From Gnetum montanum (taxonomy: Eukaryota > Streptophyta > Gnetopsida > Gnetales > Gnetaceae), in NCBI GenBank assembly GCA_015680685.1, contig MNCI01026937.1, positions 655,793-719,792 of the forward strand: a DNA stretch of 64,000 nt, in the 5' to 3' direction. The stretch's first letter is position 1, and every line of letters starts with the position of its first letter. Shown here one piece after another: positions 12,010 to 24,032 of this stretch. The notes under the pieces are model-generated. The model was not told where the DNA came from and searched no databases. It was given only the letters and a program-made list of their open reading frames with translations. The position numbers were made by a program, and so were the translations under genes.

Positions 12010-12430
12010 TTAAAAATAGTGTTTACCAACCTGTGGGGTCGATAATCCCGTATAAATCCAAGACCTACGCCCCTGATTACAAACAAAGAATTTGTCGGCA
12101 GTTTCGATTTCCAGTGTTATAAAAGGCCAAAAGCCCAAAGCGTTCAAGCTTTTCGGGATACATGATACCTGGCAAGTTGCTTTGTCAAATGATTGGCTAG
12201 GCCTATTGGTGGCGGAGACTGCGTTTGTTCCGGTGTCTCTGCAATTTATTCTATGGTTGTTTTCGGACCCTACAAACGCATTACAATTGGATTCCATGTG
12301 CGGTTTGGGAGTCTGCATGACCCAACCTATTTCTTACCTTTTGTTGTTGGAGGAAAGAAGCAATAGACAATGGAGTTCTCTAACACCATATCGTAGGACA
12401 ATGAGATTAAAAGTGCGTTTTGCGTTTTGA
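12010..12430 (+). other. Unassigned gene-like island
   Basis: This is a locally GC-balanced island with one open plus frame of 112 codons from 12092 (ATG, then SAVSISSVIKGQKPKAFKLF, later DTWQVALSNDWLGLLVAETA). The opposite strand is also open over 12010-12318, so coding strand is undecided. No domain recognised. Base composition resembles the island at 18292-18836, and a decayed LINE lies between them, so both could be exons of one host gene with a transposon-filled intron. That is speculative. Confidence 0.3.
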
Positions 12431-12776
12431 TTTTCTAGAAAATATTTTTTTATCAAATAGTGCATGTCTTTATTCAATTTTATGCAAATTGGTTTTTTTA
12501 TTAATGGAATATCTACTGCAATGATTTTTTGCCATTGGATTAAAAAGAATTAGAAATCTAGAAATAACTTGAAATCTAGAAATATCAGGTTAACTATTGC
12601 TTTTAATCTCAAGTAGAGTTTTTTTTTTTTTTTTTTTGCTTTTGAAACTAAGGCAATGGTAGACTTCATGAAACATTAGCCGACATAGGATGTCTTTAAT
12701 CATTTTTAGTTCTTCAACCATGAAAAGAGAATTTTGATTAAGAAAAATGAAAGAAAGAAAAAGTATTCTATTAGTA

Positions 12777-13490
12777 TGGATTAAATTCGTAGGACTTCCG
12801 AAAATTATTGCTTTGTAGATTGATAAGGTTATTCTAATGGAGTTTTTCTCATGCTTTTGTCTGAGACCAACTGGATGGGTTTGTGTTCAATTAGATATAC
12901 AAAAGCTAAGGCTAGACTCACTTGAGTATAATGCGAAAAGAAGAACATTTGTTGCAAAAGATATCTTTATCTCATGATTCCAAACCGATGTTACTATTGC
13001 CTTAATCCCCATTATAGAAGAGCTCCATGTTTCAAATTATTGGACAAGCTTAAAGTTAAGAGAATTTTAGCTAAATAGGTAAATAAAGAATTAAAAGAGA
13101 AGAATATATCTATGGATTAAGTAAATGCTATTACTAAGATGCACTCTCTAGGTAATCCATCTTCTTTAGACTCCAAAAACACAAATGTTGAATATATGAA
13201 TATTAAGGATATTGTTGTTGCCTCTTCATATAATCCTCAAAACCAAGAATGAAATTTGAGAGAAGTTATTGGTAGGTAGGAGCGGGTTACTCACAAATAG
13301 TGTTAGTTACATGAAATAATGCTATCTTCAGCAATTTCCCTAAAGGGCATCAATCCTCAATAGCTGCAAATAATATTTATTCCTCTAATAGAAGATTAAG
13401 TACTTATCATTCTTTAGTTACCAATGTTAATTTCAAAAATTCTTTCAACCTTTTAGTTGTTGAGGGAGATCCTCTGTCATCTTCACATAC
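12777..13490 (+). pseudogene. LINE ORF1 (gag-like) relic
   Basis: Decayed frame upstream of the LINE endonuclease. Readable stretches include VWIKFVGLPKIIAL at 12777 and PTGWVCVQLDIQKLRLDSLE about 30 codons later. This order resembles the DUF4283-type nucleic-acid-binding region of plant L1-like ORF1 proteins (VWVRFPGLP...ARVCVELDL). It would bind the element's RNA. Stops and frame changes are frequent and I do not see the usual CCHC knuckle clearly. The assignment rests on position and the VW.(K/R)F.GLP pattern. Confidence 0.5.
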
Positions 13491-13493
13491 ACA

Positions 13494-16400
13494 ATGAAGT
13501 GTCTCTCTTGGAATGTAAGGAGACTATCCAATTCCCAACGAGGATATATAGTTTGAGACTATATTACTAGGAATTATCTAGATGTGGTTTTTATTCAAGA
13601 GGTTAGAATTCAAGGATTGAAACTTCAAACTTGTTGTAAGTGTACTTTTCCCAATGGTTATTATGTCTCTTCTACTCATGAGCATGGCAAAGGTGGAGCA
13701 GTGATTTTTATTCATAGAAAATGGTAAGAGTTTGTTATTGATCAAGGTAGTGATGATTTAGGGCATTGTTGTTATGTTCGATTATAGTATGTAAATGAAA
13801 TCTTGGGTTGTCTATGATCCTTGATGAGTGGCGAGGTACCCCTACACTCAACCATACGAATACGAGCGTTTCACGCATGATCCGGTCGAACTCCGCAGAT
13901 AGACTAGTTGTGGTATCTAGATAGTTATTCTTAGGTTGCAGTTCACTATCTTCCCATCTGGACTAGTATTAGCTTTGTCACGTATGGTTTAGTCGAGAGT
14001 GAGGTGTATGATGTGTTCCTATGCTAATGCTACTCTTGGGTATAATGGAAGGTAATATTAACTAAGCCAAGAGAGGAAGGGTGAGAGAATCTAAACTAGC
14101 CTAAGTGCAATGACCATCCGTTCCTTAATCATCTGTATACATCTTGGACCTCATGCACGACTAACACTGGGATTACCAAGTGCAGATCCTAGGTACACTA
14201 CTGGGTTACCAAGTAGTCACACATAAATCCTCGTGATCAAGTTGCACTCATTCCGCATTTAATAGGAGTTTAGGGTGAGAAGAGATTAACTAAGAAAGTA
14301 GTAAATAACAATTAAATAACTAATTAATTAAACTAAGTAAATGCTACAATGATGAAGTAATCTCGATCTTTATTGCCAATCATGTGCATGTCCAAGTACG
14401 TCACACTCGAATAAGGATGCCGTACAATTAAAATCACCACATTGCAGGCATACACTGAAAAATAATTCTAACTCTAAGAAGGAAAAAATGCAAGAGTTTG
14501 GGTAAGGAACTAAGAACTAACTCTAGAACAAGGAAAGCCACCTCTTATTTATAGAAATTGAGGCAGGCTGCGATATCGTGTACGCGATATTGCGGCTCCG
14601 ATAACTAGGCCTGATAGACCATATTTTGTATCAAGGCTCTGATAATTGGGCTTCGATAACTAGGCCTGACAGACCATGACTCATCAATCCTTGTAACTAG
14701 AATGACTAAAAATTGTTTTGGAATTGGCTATGTCATATTTTTCCTACAACTAATTAGGTTATTGCAAGAGACTTTAATATGATTGAGAATCTAGATGATA
14801 AAATTAGAGGAAAAAAAGGAGGTTTAGATAATAGTGAGCTCCCCTTTTGGCTGTAGTTGAAAATGAAGTTAATCAAAATTAGCTCTCTTTTAGCATTTCT
14901 AATTGGTTTACTAAGTAATGCTAGATAAGGAAATTCTTACATTTCTTTCAAGTTGGATTAGGTTTACATGTTTTAGAATGCTTCTATATAATTTACTACC
15001 ATAAATGGTGCTCTAGTTCAGGTAGATTATACTTAGGTTTTTTCATATCATTATCCTATTTAGTGTTTCTTTTTTTTTTCGGTTGCTCTTGCTCTTCCAA
15101 TGATCTCTATATTTTCAACATAGTATTTCTTCACAATAGCTCATTATGCTATTTATTGATGAAAATTTGAAATTTTCATCCCAAACCCAAAAGAGATGAT
15201 GGTTGGATAGAGTGGTGAACTAATGCTTGTACTTGTTTTCAATGTTTTTCTAAACATGTAGGGAAAATGGTGGCTTCTCAAATTGCTTTGCATAAATCCA
15301 ACCTTACTATGGATACCTCCTTGTTATAGAACATAATCAACAAAGGTGAAGCTACATAGACTTAGTTTTGAAGTCTATAAATTGCAAAGGAAAATATGCA
15401 CATTATTGATTATCATGAAGTTAGAGGAGCTCATCTTCATGCTCAACTTTCTTAGCTTTGTATGGGTGATCAAGCTACTAAAGATTTTTTTCATTTCCTT
15501 AAAGAGAGATAACACTCTCCAAAAATCCCAGCTATTTAGGTTGATGGTAATATCTTCACTTCCAAAAATGACAATTTACAAGCTTTTTTTAATTATTAGT
15601 CTAATATTTTTAGTAAAGAAGATATTGATCTAGTTGCACTTGATAATTGCTTGGGAGTCATTCCTCCTTTTAATCATTCCATATTTGGTGATGCTACTTT
15701 TCTCTCTAAAGATGATCTTTTGAAGGCTCTGCAGCAACTTCATGATGACAAAGGCCCTAGTATGGATGGTCTTCCTGAAGAATTTCTTAAAACATTTTGG
15801 CCCACACTTCAAAATATAATTTATAGTGTATATAAGAAAGTTCTTACGAAAGGTTCTTTTGGCAAAGTTATCAATGCTAGAATTATTAAGTTATTATCTA
15901 AAATAGGAGATAGTATGTGCATTGACAATTAGTGCCCAATTAGTCTTTTGAATGTCATCTACAAAATTATGCTAAAGCTATAGCCAATAAATTAAAATCA
16001 TTTCTTCCTCAACTCATGAGCAAAAAACAAGTTGGTTTTGTTCAAGGCAGGTATATCTTAAATGATGTAGTTACTACTGTTGAGGTCATGCATTGGGCTT
16101 CTTCCACATAAAAATAAGTCATTCTTCTTAAACTTGATTTTGTGAACACTTATGACAAGCTTGACTAGTCTTTTTTAAGAAGTGTTATTAAACATCATAA
16201 TTTAGGTAATGTTTTTGAAAATCACATTAATATGCTTTTAGCATATTCCCCTTTAGTTATATGCATAAATGAGTCTTTTTCAAGGATTATTGAGCTACAA
16301 AGATCAATTTAGCAGGGATGTCTTTTAGTTCATTATCTTTTTATCATTGTAGCTAATTCTCTTAGAGATGTGCTTAGAGCTCATAGTGATTCTATAAGGT

Positions 16401-17940
16401 TAAAAGGAATTATTCTTCCACAAATTGGAAAGGATCTCATTTACCGTCATTTTGCAAATGATACATTTCTCACTTTGATTGAAGACCATAATAATTTTAA
16501 CATTGCCTTGGATTGTATTGACATTTACTATAGAATTTCCAAAGCCAAAATTATTTAGAGCAAAACTCAAGCTATTCATTCAAGGTTCTCTCCACGGCTT
16601 TCATGGACATATAATTATAACATCAAATGGCTTCCTTCTATAAATGTGTTTTCTCTTTTGGGCATTCTGATAGCATTATTTTCTACTCCTATTGCTCTAT
16701 GAAAAAATGTGGTAGAAAAAGTTAAGTAAAAGATTCTGCAATGGGCTGCCAAACCCTTATCTTTTATAGGAAAATTTATAGTTGCCAACCATATTTTGAG
16801 CTCCACTTATGCATACTACTCTTTATTCATGGCTCCTTCTAAATCATCCTTTCAGAGCATTGATAGAATTCTTACAAATTTCTTTTTGGAGGGTGGGGAG
16901 GATAAGATAATTATAAAGCTTTTCATAAAGTTACTTGGAATATCTATCTTTTAAGGATCAAGGTGCCTTGAGATTCTCTTCTATTGAGTAATAGAGTATT
17001 CTCTTGGCCTCTAAATGGGTGGCTTACTGTATAGAAGGTAAGGACATTTCGAAGATTCTATTCAAGCATAATATTTCATGTTTAGGTAGATATCAAATAT
17101 GGAAGAATATTCATTGGAATAATTGGATCATCTATGGAGGATCACAGAAGGATATAAGTTTGTATCTTTTTAAGTAAATCTGGCATTATTGAAATCAAAT
17201 CAAAGGTTTCCTGCAATGGAAACCTACCCATTTAAGCTTGAACAATTTATTAAAGCACTCTATTTATGGTCACTTGTTTTTAAAAAGAATTTTTGTTGCT
17301 AATTTGAAATATTCTCAAACAAAGCAAATTATTTTGCTAATCCTAATCTCCATCATATTGGCCAATTATTTTCTATTAGAAATGAAAACCTTGCTCTTTC
17401 TTGGTAACATGTCAAAGTTAAATGGAGGTTTCAAAAACAAGATATTCCTATTTATCTCTTCATTGAGCATGTTCTCTCCAACTTTGGGGCACCTAAAATA
17501 CATAATGAAACTCCTTGGTATGAAGACAGGTTTTGGCTAGATGGTTTCCCTTTGCATTTTATTGACATTTCTAAAGCTAAATCTTGGTTTCACTTACAAG
17601 AATTTCAATATTCTACTTTGAATAGAAGATGAAATATGCAATTAATGGATCATAATTGGAAATCAATTTTTCATCGTGTTTAGAAATTAAAGGCCCAACC
17701 AATGCATCAATTCTTATTATGGTCCTTGATTCATCAAGGACTTCCCATTAGACATAGGCTTCACCTCTTAGGAGTTGAATGTCCTAAATGCACCATTTGT
17801 GACTCTTTTATACATGTTTTTTTTGAGAATGTTCTTCTTCTAGATAAATTTGGAACTAGTGTTAGTCTCCAAATTTTCTATGCAAATCAATTTGTTGATT
17901 TCCTATTATGTATCTTCAATGATGACTGTATTAAGTGAGA
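13494..17940 (+). pseudogene. L1-like LINE ORF2 relic (endonuclease, RT, zf-RVT), split by a solo LTR
   Basis: LINE ORF2 makes the nicking endonuclease and reverse transcriptase for target-primed insertion. An ATG at 13494 opens MKCLSWNVRRLSNSQRGYIV, then YLDVVFIQEVRIQG, the start of an APE-type endonuclease. The solo LTR 13822-14686 interrupts it. It resumes after 14750 with VIARDFNMIENLDDK. RT blocks: DDKGPSMDGLPEEFLKTFWP at about 15750, then CPISLLNVIYKI at about 15932 and QVGFVQGRYILNDV at about 16030. The catalytic FADD box is degraded to FAND near 16450. A zinc-finger zf-RVT-like end, LPIRHRLHLLGVECPKCTIC with a following H, lies at 17740-17820. There are many stops and frameshifts, so it is long dead. 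The 3' end and any poly(A) or target duplication were not found. Confidence 0.85.
13822..14686 (-). mobile_element. Solo LTR (865 bp) inserted in the LINE endonuclease
   Basis: It begins TGATGAGTGGCGAGG and ends GACCATGACTCATCA, and is flanked by the 5-bp duplication ATCCT at 13817-13821 and 14687-14691. Orientation is minus, because a TATA-type box (rc of TATTTATAG, near 14550) precedes an R/U5-like part toward 13822. It contains palindromic GATATCG/GATATTGCGG motifs at about 14570-14600. No internal retrotransposon sequence is present, so this is the product of LTR-LTR recombination. LINE frames resume on the far side, confirming insertion after the LINE. Confidence 0.93.
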
Positions 17941-18291
17941 CCTTCAAAAAGTTTGGAAGATTCTCCTTTTTTGAGATTATTTTCTTCATTTGCAAATGTA
18001 AATTGGAAGCCTAGTATCAAAACATAAGTTGTATTGAGTTTGACTATAGTGTGAAGTGCTCCGTTGCTAGCTTTGTTCAACTTCAATGCTGCATAGTATG
18101 CTTTAAAAATAATATTAAGTTCTCTTCTGAAATATAATGATAATGATTTGATTTAACTTTATTAGCAGTTGTCCCACCCAATGCGATTTACCTTTTGCGT
18201 TTTTGTTTTTTAATTGACAAATCACTGACTTTGTAACCTTTAGGCTTTGTTAATGTTTTTGATTTTATGGTTTTTAGTGTTTGTACTTCAG

Positions 18292-18836
18292 CCGCAAAAA
18301 CCCAGAGCCCTCGGGTCCGAGGTCCAGCGAAGACGATTCGAAGAATAGAGCAAACTCAGCAAAGCCAATGCCAATGAAACGTAAGCAAAGGCAACCTCCA
18401 CAAATATTGGAAGAGTCTGGTGATGAGAGGGAAAACCAAAATCGCCACAAATTTGCCGAAGTGGAGCAGCTGTTATAAAAGGAGTGGAAGAATCTGAAAA
18501 ACTGCAGTCATCTCGAGAAAGACACATCCACCGCGACATGTATGAGTTGCAATTGCAGGCCAAATCCTTGGCAGCTGACCTGAAACATAGCGCAGGGAAT
18601 ATCAAAGCTTTCCTTGCCCGTATTTCACAGATTTCCGAGAGCAGCGACTTCAATGAAAGCGTTATGCCCAGTATTGAGGATCTCTTCCAGCGCAGCTTCG
18701 TATTGCAGAGCGTTGACAGCAATTTTCATGGTGGCAGCAGCAGCAGCAACAAGTGGACTGATGCTCTCCTGCAATCTTCTTCCACAGGGGTATTCAGATT
18801 TCCGGAGTGGAATGATGGGAGTTTGCGGTTAGAATG
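18292..18836 (+). other. Unassigned gene-like exon (possible host gene fragment)
   Basis: A good splice-acceptor context (TTTGTACTTCAG ending at 18291) precedes GC-richer sequence. The first frame runs to a stop at about 18478: Lys/Arg/Glu-rich, with PEPSGPRSSEDDSKNRA, then KPMPMKRKQRQPPQILEES. A second frame, +2 relative to it, runs to 18836: RHIHRDMYELQLQAKSLAAD, then GNIKAFLARISQISESSDF and SIEDLFQRSFVLQSV. Hydrophilic, helix-prone and non-transposon in character. No family recognised. The frame change near 18470-18490 is either a pseudogene lesion, a splice event I misplaced, or a wrong frame choice. The sequence after the stop looks like an AT-rich 3' UTR. Confidence 0.4.
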
Positions 18837-19559
18837 AATCTGAAGTAACCGATTTACAGCAAGCTCTCTCGAATTTTTGTCCTGACGAATCCTGCTCATT
18901 ATGGGTTTGTACAGTTGCGCGTGGATTAGAACTTGCCGTCACAACAGTGATTTCTATTTTTGTTTACATGAAATTTTCAAGGCAGGCATAAATGGATTTG
19001 TGTGTTTTTGTGTTTTTTCTGTGTTGAAATGCGATCTTTTCATCTTGAAATGATTTAGACAGACCTAGTTTAAAGTTTTGACAAGTTAATCGTCTTATGC
19101 GTGCAAAGCGTAGGTTTTGTTGCTATCGAATTTTGCATCCGTACTTGCAGTAATAAAGATTTTGGTAATGCCTCAATTTTTCTAATAATATTTCTGCACG
19201 AGTCCATGTGAGATTTAATATCGTAGTCATTTCAGGATTTTCGAGGGACGGGTATTTTACAAGGAAATAACCACGGTGATGAGCTTGTTTTAAAAACATA
19301 ATGAGACATTGTTTATAATTATTGGTCTTTAGCACAAAGAAAATTTTCAATGGTTGCATGAAATTGGTGGCATAGATATTGGTTAATAGTGGGTCTCGTA
19401 TTTACTTAAGAGTAATATTAATAAAAGGGCTGTCCATTCTTCATATTTACATTCACATGACTTTCTTCACATTTACATGACCTCAAAGTAACTATGTACT
19501 GAGTTGCTTTTATCTTCTAGTGATCATATCAAGTATATGTCAAAGTTTATAGTAAGAGA
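18837..19559. other. No recognisable feature
   Basis: AT-rich. The first part could be the 3' UTR of the preceding gene-like fragment. Nothing else recognised. Confidence 0.35.
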
Positions 19560-20580
19560 GGAGTTGTAGAATCTCATTATTATCTAGAATTTATCTTACA
19601 AATTAGTGTGGACTTTGATGCAAAAAAGAAACCAAAAAATTTTCAAGCAAAATTACTTTCAAAGGCAAAGAATAAATATAAGGAAGTAGTACAAAATCAT
19701 TGGATCTCTTATTAACATAGCAAGGGTTTAGAACAAATATTACTTAAGGAAGCCAAGTAGGTTAATAATGTTCACAAAAATAAAGTTCATAAGAATTGGT
19801 TTGATAATGCATGTATCTAAAGTAGAAAAGATATAAAAAATGCTAGCAAAGAACAAAAAAGATCAATTGTTCAAGAGGTATAAGTACCTTGTTAGAAATA
19901 AAAAAAAGATGTTTTGTTAGAGCTCAATAAGAAATTTGTCCACATGTTCAAAAAAGAGCCTAAAAATTTCTGAAAGTTTTTTCCAAAGTAAAGTTTCTAC
20001 ATAACTAAATTATCAATTTGATGATGTTTGTACATTTTATAGTGATCTTTTCTCAAAAGATGATGTTTGTTATCCTAATTTTTGTCAAGGTCCTTTGCAT
20101 TTTACCCTAGAAGAAGTTATCGATAGCATTAATAGATTAGAAACATGATAGATTTAGATGGATTAAATGATGAATTACTTAAATGGGCAATATTGTCTAT
20201 TTACATAAAAATTTGAAAAAGATTAAATGTTGTTATTGTTAGTGGCCTTATCGAATTGAGGAAAAGTAGTAAGGTAATGCCTTTTTATAAGAAAGGTGAT
20301 AAACCAATTTAAACAACTAACATATGATAGTTGTAAGTACTATTTTTCCTAAGCTATTAGGCACTTTTCACAAAAGAAAAATAAGTAATTGGACATAAAC
20401 TAGCTTAATTATATATTTAATATAGATACCTATAATTCGGCCAATAGAATCTTACAAAAACGAAGTTTGAGTTTAGTTCATCTATTGTATTAAAAATTAT
20501 CCAAGTTGCCATGTTACTAAATTCTATGTATTCTATAACAATTTCAGACATATCGCTATGATTGCATGATGAAAAGGATA

Positions 20581-20813
20581 ACTAATTCCAAGCTTGGTAC
20601 TAAATTTTGTGCTGCAAAATATTTCGAATTTTCATGGATTATTGTTTCCATATAGATGCTCATGCCCTTCTGAATTTTATTCCTTGTGCATTGAATTAAC
20701 TAATTCCAAGTTTGATACTGAATCATGTGCTGCAAAACATTTTGAATTTTCATAGATTTTTGTTTCTATACATGCTCTTGTGTCCTTTCAAATTTTATTC
20801 CTTGTGCATTGCA
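20581..20813. repeat. Imperfect tandem duplication, about 118-bp period
   Basis: Units 20581-20695 and 20699-20813 both run from ACTAATTCCAAG(C/T)TTG through TTTTGAATTTTCAT-like sequence to CCTTGTGCATTG. They differ at scattered sites, so the duplication is not recent. Confidence 0.8.
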
Positions 20814-20867
20814 ATAAGAAGACATGAACATAGAAGCTATAGATTGCTTAGAGCAAATATGTTTGCA

Positions 20868-21063
20868 TTATGGATGAAATATTATTTAGCATTACAGATA
20901 GGCTCTCCTTGGAATGTTATGGATGAAATTTTATTTAGTGTTATTGATAAGCTCTCCCTTTAGTATTATGGACAAAATATCATTTAGTGTTACCAATAAG
21001 CTTTCCTTGGAGCATTATGGATGAAATATTATTTGGCATCATTAATCTATGATTGGTAAGTGG
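20868..21063. repeat. Four 49-bp tandem units
   Basis: TTATGGATGAAAT-type units start at 20868, 20917, 20966 (TTATGGACAAAAT) and 21015, an exact 49-bp step. Each carries TTATTT(A/G)G(C/T) and, in the first three, a CTCTCCTTGG-like end. This is a small minisatellite in the insert that splits the second LINE relic. Confidence 0.9.
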
Positions 21064-21760
21064 CCTATTGGCCAAAAAAAATAAATTTAAAATAATTTAT
21101 CAACTAGGTTTCAGATAGAACCATTCTACTATTCATCATTTGTCATTTTTAAACACTACATCAAACTTGCAAATAAGCCTAACAAAAAATTATTTATTTT
21201 CTTTATAGATGTTACAAAAGCTTATGATTCAGTAAGCTGGAAAAAGTTGGCTATAGCCAAATAAAATAAGCCCCCTTAGAGAACCTATAATAATGGGGTG
21301 TTGTTATGGTAGATCCCCAAAAATGAAAACAATTTATGAAGAAGTTATTGTCGAGCTCAACAATAGTGAATTATAAAATAAATTGACATTTTGGAGCAAA
21401 ATTATTGTAAAACATGACTATCCTTTATGTCCAATTCTCTTCATTGATAACTTACAGGATTAGATGTGCAAGGCACAACATAGATAGGTTATAAAAATAT
21501 ATTTTCAAGAAATAAATCTACTTCTTTATGTAAATGGTGTTTCTTTAAATCTACATTTGAGAAAGGTCTGTATAATATACTACAAATTCTAGAACAATTA
21601 TACATTTCTTCTAGTTTGCATGTTAATTTTGTGAAAACTAAAATGATGATATAAGACATAAGAAATGTTATGATTTTGGGTAATGCTCAAACTTTGTCTT
21701 TATCAATTTTATAAATCTTCTAAAGCATCCAAAAATCTAGAAGTTATGAGTTTTCTTGGA

Positions 21761-22253
21761 TGGGGATTATGTACCAAAAATGGCTAAAAAGCAAAGAAAA
21801 GTTAGCGAGAATAGCGTAGAAAATCATAGTTAGAAGCAACAATTTAAAAAAGGGAAAGACAAGATTAATTGAGCCCTCACATGAAGCAAGCCATTTGTGG
21901 CAAAATTCTCCTCACTGCTCTCATATAAAAATAGGCCATGGACCTTCTTGTAGAAGTATAATGTAGCATTACTAATGAAGCAATGAAAAAGTATGCATTA
22001 GTGTTCTTTCTTCTCTATTGCTCATTCATTAATCCCCATGGGAGGTTACTAATGGTTTTAGCGCAATGAAGAGCCCACTCAATTTTCTTTCATTGTTGTG
22101 GGATTATTTTCATATAGAAACTCTTCCATTCCATGGTAAACTCTCATAGTTAAATTCTTGTACCCTCATTTTTCTCATGTTCTCCTACATTTCTCATAAT
22201 AATCATATTTGGTTTTCACATTCTTAAAAATATTTCTCACAAATTCTCACACC
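21761..22253. other. No recognisable feature (target of element D)
   Basis: AT-rich sequence up to the insertion point of element D; its last five bases before that point are the CTCAT target copy that follows. No coding frame recognised. Confidence 0.35.
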
Positions 22254-22258
22254 CTCAT

Positions 22259-23140
22259 TGATAAACAAAATGTATTCCCTATGCCCAACTATATAAAGCA
22301 CTAGCAGGTACACACAATTTGATTGAATTTTGTGGACTTAATTTACCTAAGTGGCCTATATTCTTAGATGGTGAACTATGTAGTCGTTAGTCATTATCTT
22401 CCCAACCAATACTTGTGTTAATTTATGCATATAATTAAGTGTGGCTGAGGCATAAGATATTTAGTTTTATGCTTTTTATTATTTTATCTACTTGCTAAAT
22501 GATTGAGTAAATAAAGATTCAACATTTAAACTAACTAATCAATTAAGTCAATTAGCTAACTAGCCTAATGTAGAGTATCCATTCCCACTTTCTGTACATA
22601 TCCTAAATGTATATTAATGCTATTGGATTACTAAGTATATACTAGTGGGCATACCAACTATCCACTACTAAGGTTACAAAGCGTTAATATATTCTACTTG
22701 AAGTGGTTGTACGCACATTGCTTACAAATGATAATATTAATTACTTAATAATAAGAAAGTAAATTGCATGTAAAGTACATTGTTGAAAAGTAGATTTATG
22801 CTAGTCCCAGTGCTACCATGGATAGAAGAAATCTTAATTTTATTTTTGCTCATACAAATATATCCAAGCACATATGCACTTGAATAAAATGTTGTACAAT
22901 CACTTAAATCCATGCTGTGGGCACTTAGAGGAAAAATATTCTAAATTCTATGAAAAGAAAATGTAAGAGTTTGGCTAAGGAAATGACTAGAAGCTACCAT
23001 AAATGCAAGGGGTGTGCACATTTATATAGGTAATGTCCACAGTAACATTGATGTACCTATGTTAATGCATCCTAGAATACATTGATGGGGCTATGGCAAT
23101 GGGCATGTGTTGATGCAGTTATCTTATTGATGCTTCATGG
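22259..23140 (-). repeat. 3' LTR of element D
   Basis: 882 bp, from TGATAAACAAAATGTATTCC (a decayed TGATGAGTAGTGGGAATT) to TGATGCTTCATGG, where TCATCA is expected. It aligns along its length with 39196-40063, including the TTTATATAGG promoter box at about 23022-23031 and the CACTTTCTGTACA(C/T)ATCC block. The outer low end touches the CTCAT duplication. Confidence 0.9.
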
Positions 23141-23165
23141 TATCCTTATGACTGACTAAAAACTC
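23141..23165 (-). other. Decayed polypurine tract of element D
   Basis: The minus strand reads TTTTTAGTCAGTCATAAGGATA immediately before the 3' LTR. The equivalent site of element E is TTTAGTCATGGGGGTA before its 3' LTR. Purine content is reduced, so this is a damaged plus-strand primer site. Confidence 0.5.
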
Positions 23166-23875
23166 ATCCTTAAGAGAAAAAAAGCATCGAGTTTCTTATA
23201 AAATTTGAGGAAGTATGGAACTTTATTGATTGACTAATGAATTGATTGACCCTAACTAACTCTAAACGCCATATTATATAGGTTACAAAAATTGGTACAT
23301 TATCCAACACAATTTTGGACACTTAGACAAAAATGAGTAGGAACCTATTGAATGGATGTAGGCATAAGGAAATCTTCACATAGTGCCTAGAGGTGGAGGC
23401 TCTTGTGGCTCTAATGGTCCTTCATCATGTCATAGTGCTGTTAGAGCTTGAGGCTATCCTATTGCTATTGGAAATTGGAAGGCATCTAGGAGTGCCTTCA
23501 TTTTCTCCTCTTTGCTTCATGGGTCATAGATAGTCTAGGATGCCTCACCTAGATTAGCATAGGGATATCCCATATGCAAGATAATGAAGGAAACATTTTC
23601 TTCATGTTGACAAAAAAGGCTACGAATGTTTTGATAAGATTTTGTAGCTCATGGTGGTTATTCATCCTCCTTTCTAGGTTCTCAGCAATAATTCATTGAT
23701 CTGTGAATCTGCTTCTAAGAACTTCAAGCTTTGCATTGGCTATCTCCAACTTTTGTTTTGCATCATTTTGGAGCTTGAACTCCACCTCATAGAGGAGGTA
23801 AGATTTGGTAACCTACTTCTCTAATTCACTTCTTAACCTCCCTACTATAAGCATTTTTAGGTTTGCATAGCAAAG

Positions 23876-24032
23876 TGATGAGCGGTGAGGTATCCCTATG
23901 CTCAACCATACAAATATGAGCGTACACGCACGATCCGGTCAAATTCCAAGGACTAAGTGATTATGCACCTTTGTGGAACAAGGACAGGTTAGTCAATTGT
24001 AGTTTTCCCAAGCTTACTTGTATAGCACAATT
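23876..24032 (-). repeat. Truncated 3' LTR of element B
   Basis: Matches the low end of the B 5' LTR (26920 onward) from TGATGAG(C/T)GG to TATAGCACAATT, then joins directly to protease sequence. About 650 bp of LTR are missing. Confidence 0.88.

Larger units (their letters stand above)
19560..21760 (+). pseudogene. Second LINE reverse-transcriptase relic
   Basis: Scattered LINE RT motifs occur in several frames. FYSDLFSKDDVCYPNFCQGP at about 20037 matches the pre-RT region (FF..LF). FTLEEVIDSINRLE follows, with LNDELLKWA and KVMPFYKKGDKPI (family LIPKKGD). After an insert of tandem repeats, KKLFIFFIDVTKAYDSVSWK at about 21187-21246 is the core RT motif (F.DF.KAYD). The catalytic YADD box was not identified. 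The relic is heavily decayed and differs from the LINE at 13.5 kb. The intervening 20345-21080 is unrelated and repeat-rich, so it may be a later insertion. Confidence 0.68.

Noticed and set aside
18288-18722. 144-codon minus-strand frame as a gene
   Set aside because: It is the complement of a hydrophilic plus-strand frame with a splice acceptor, and its Cys/Ser/Leu-rich composition is typical of an antisense shadow.
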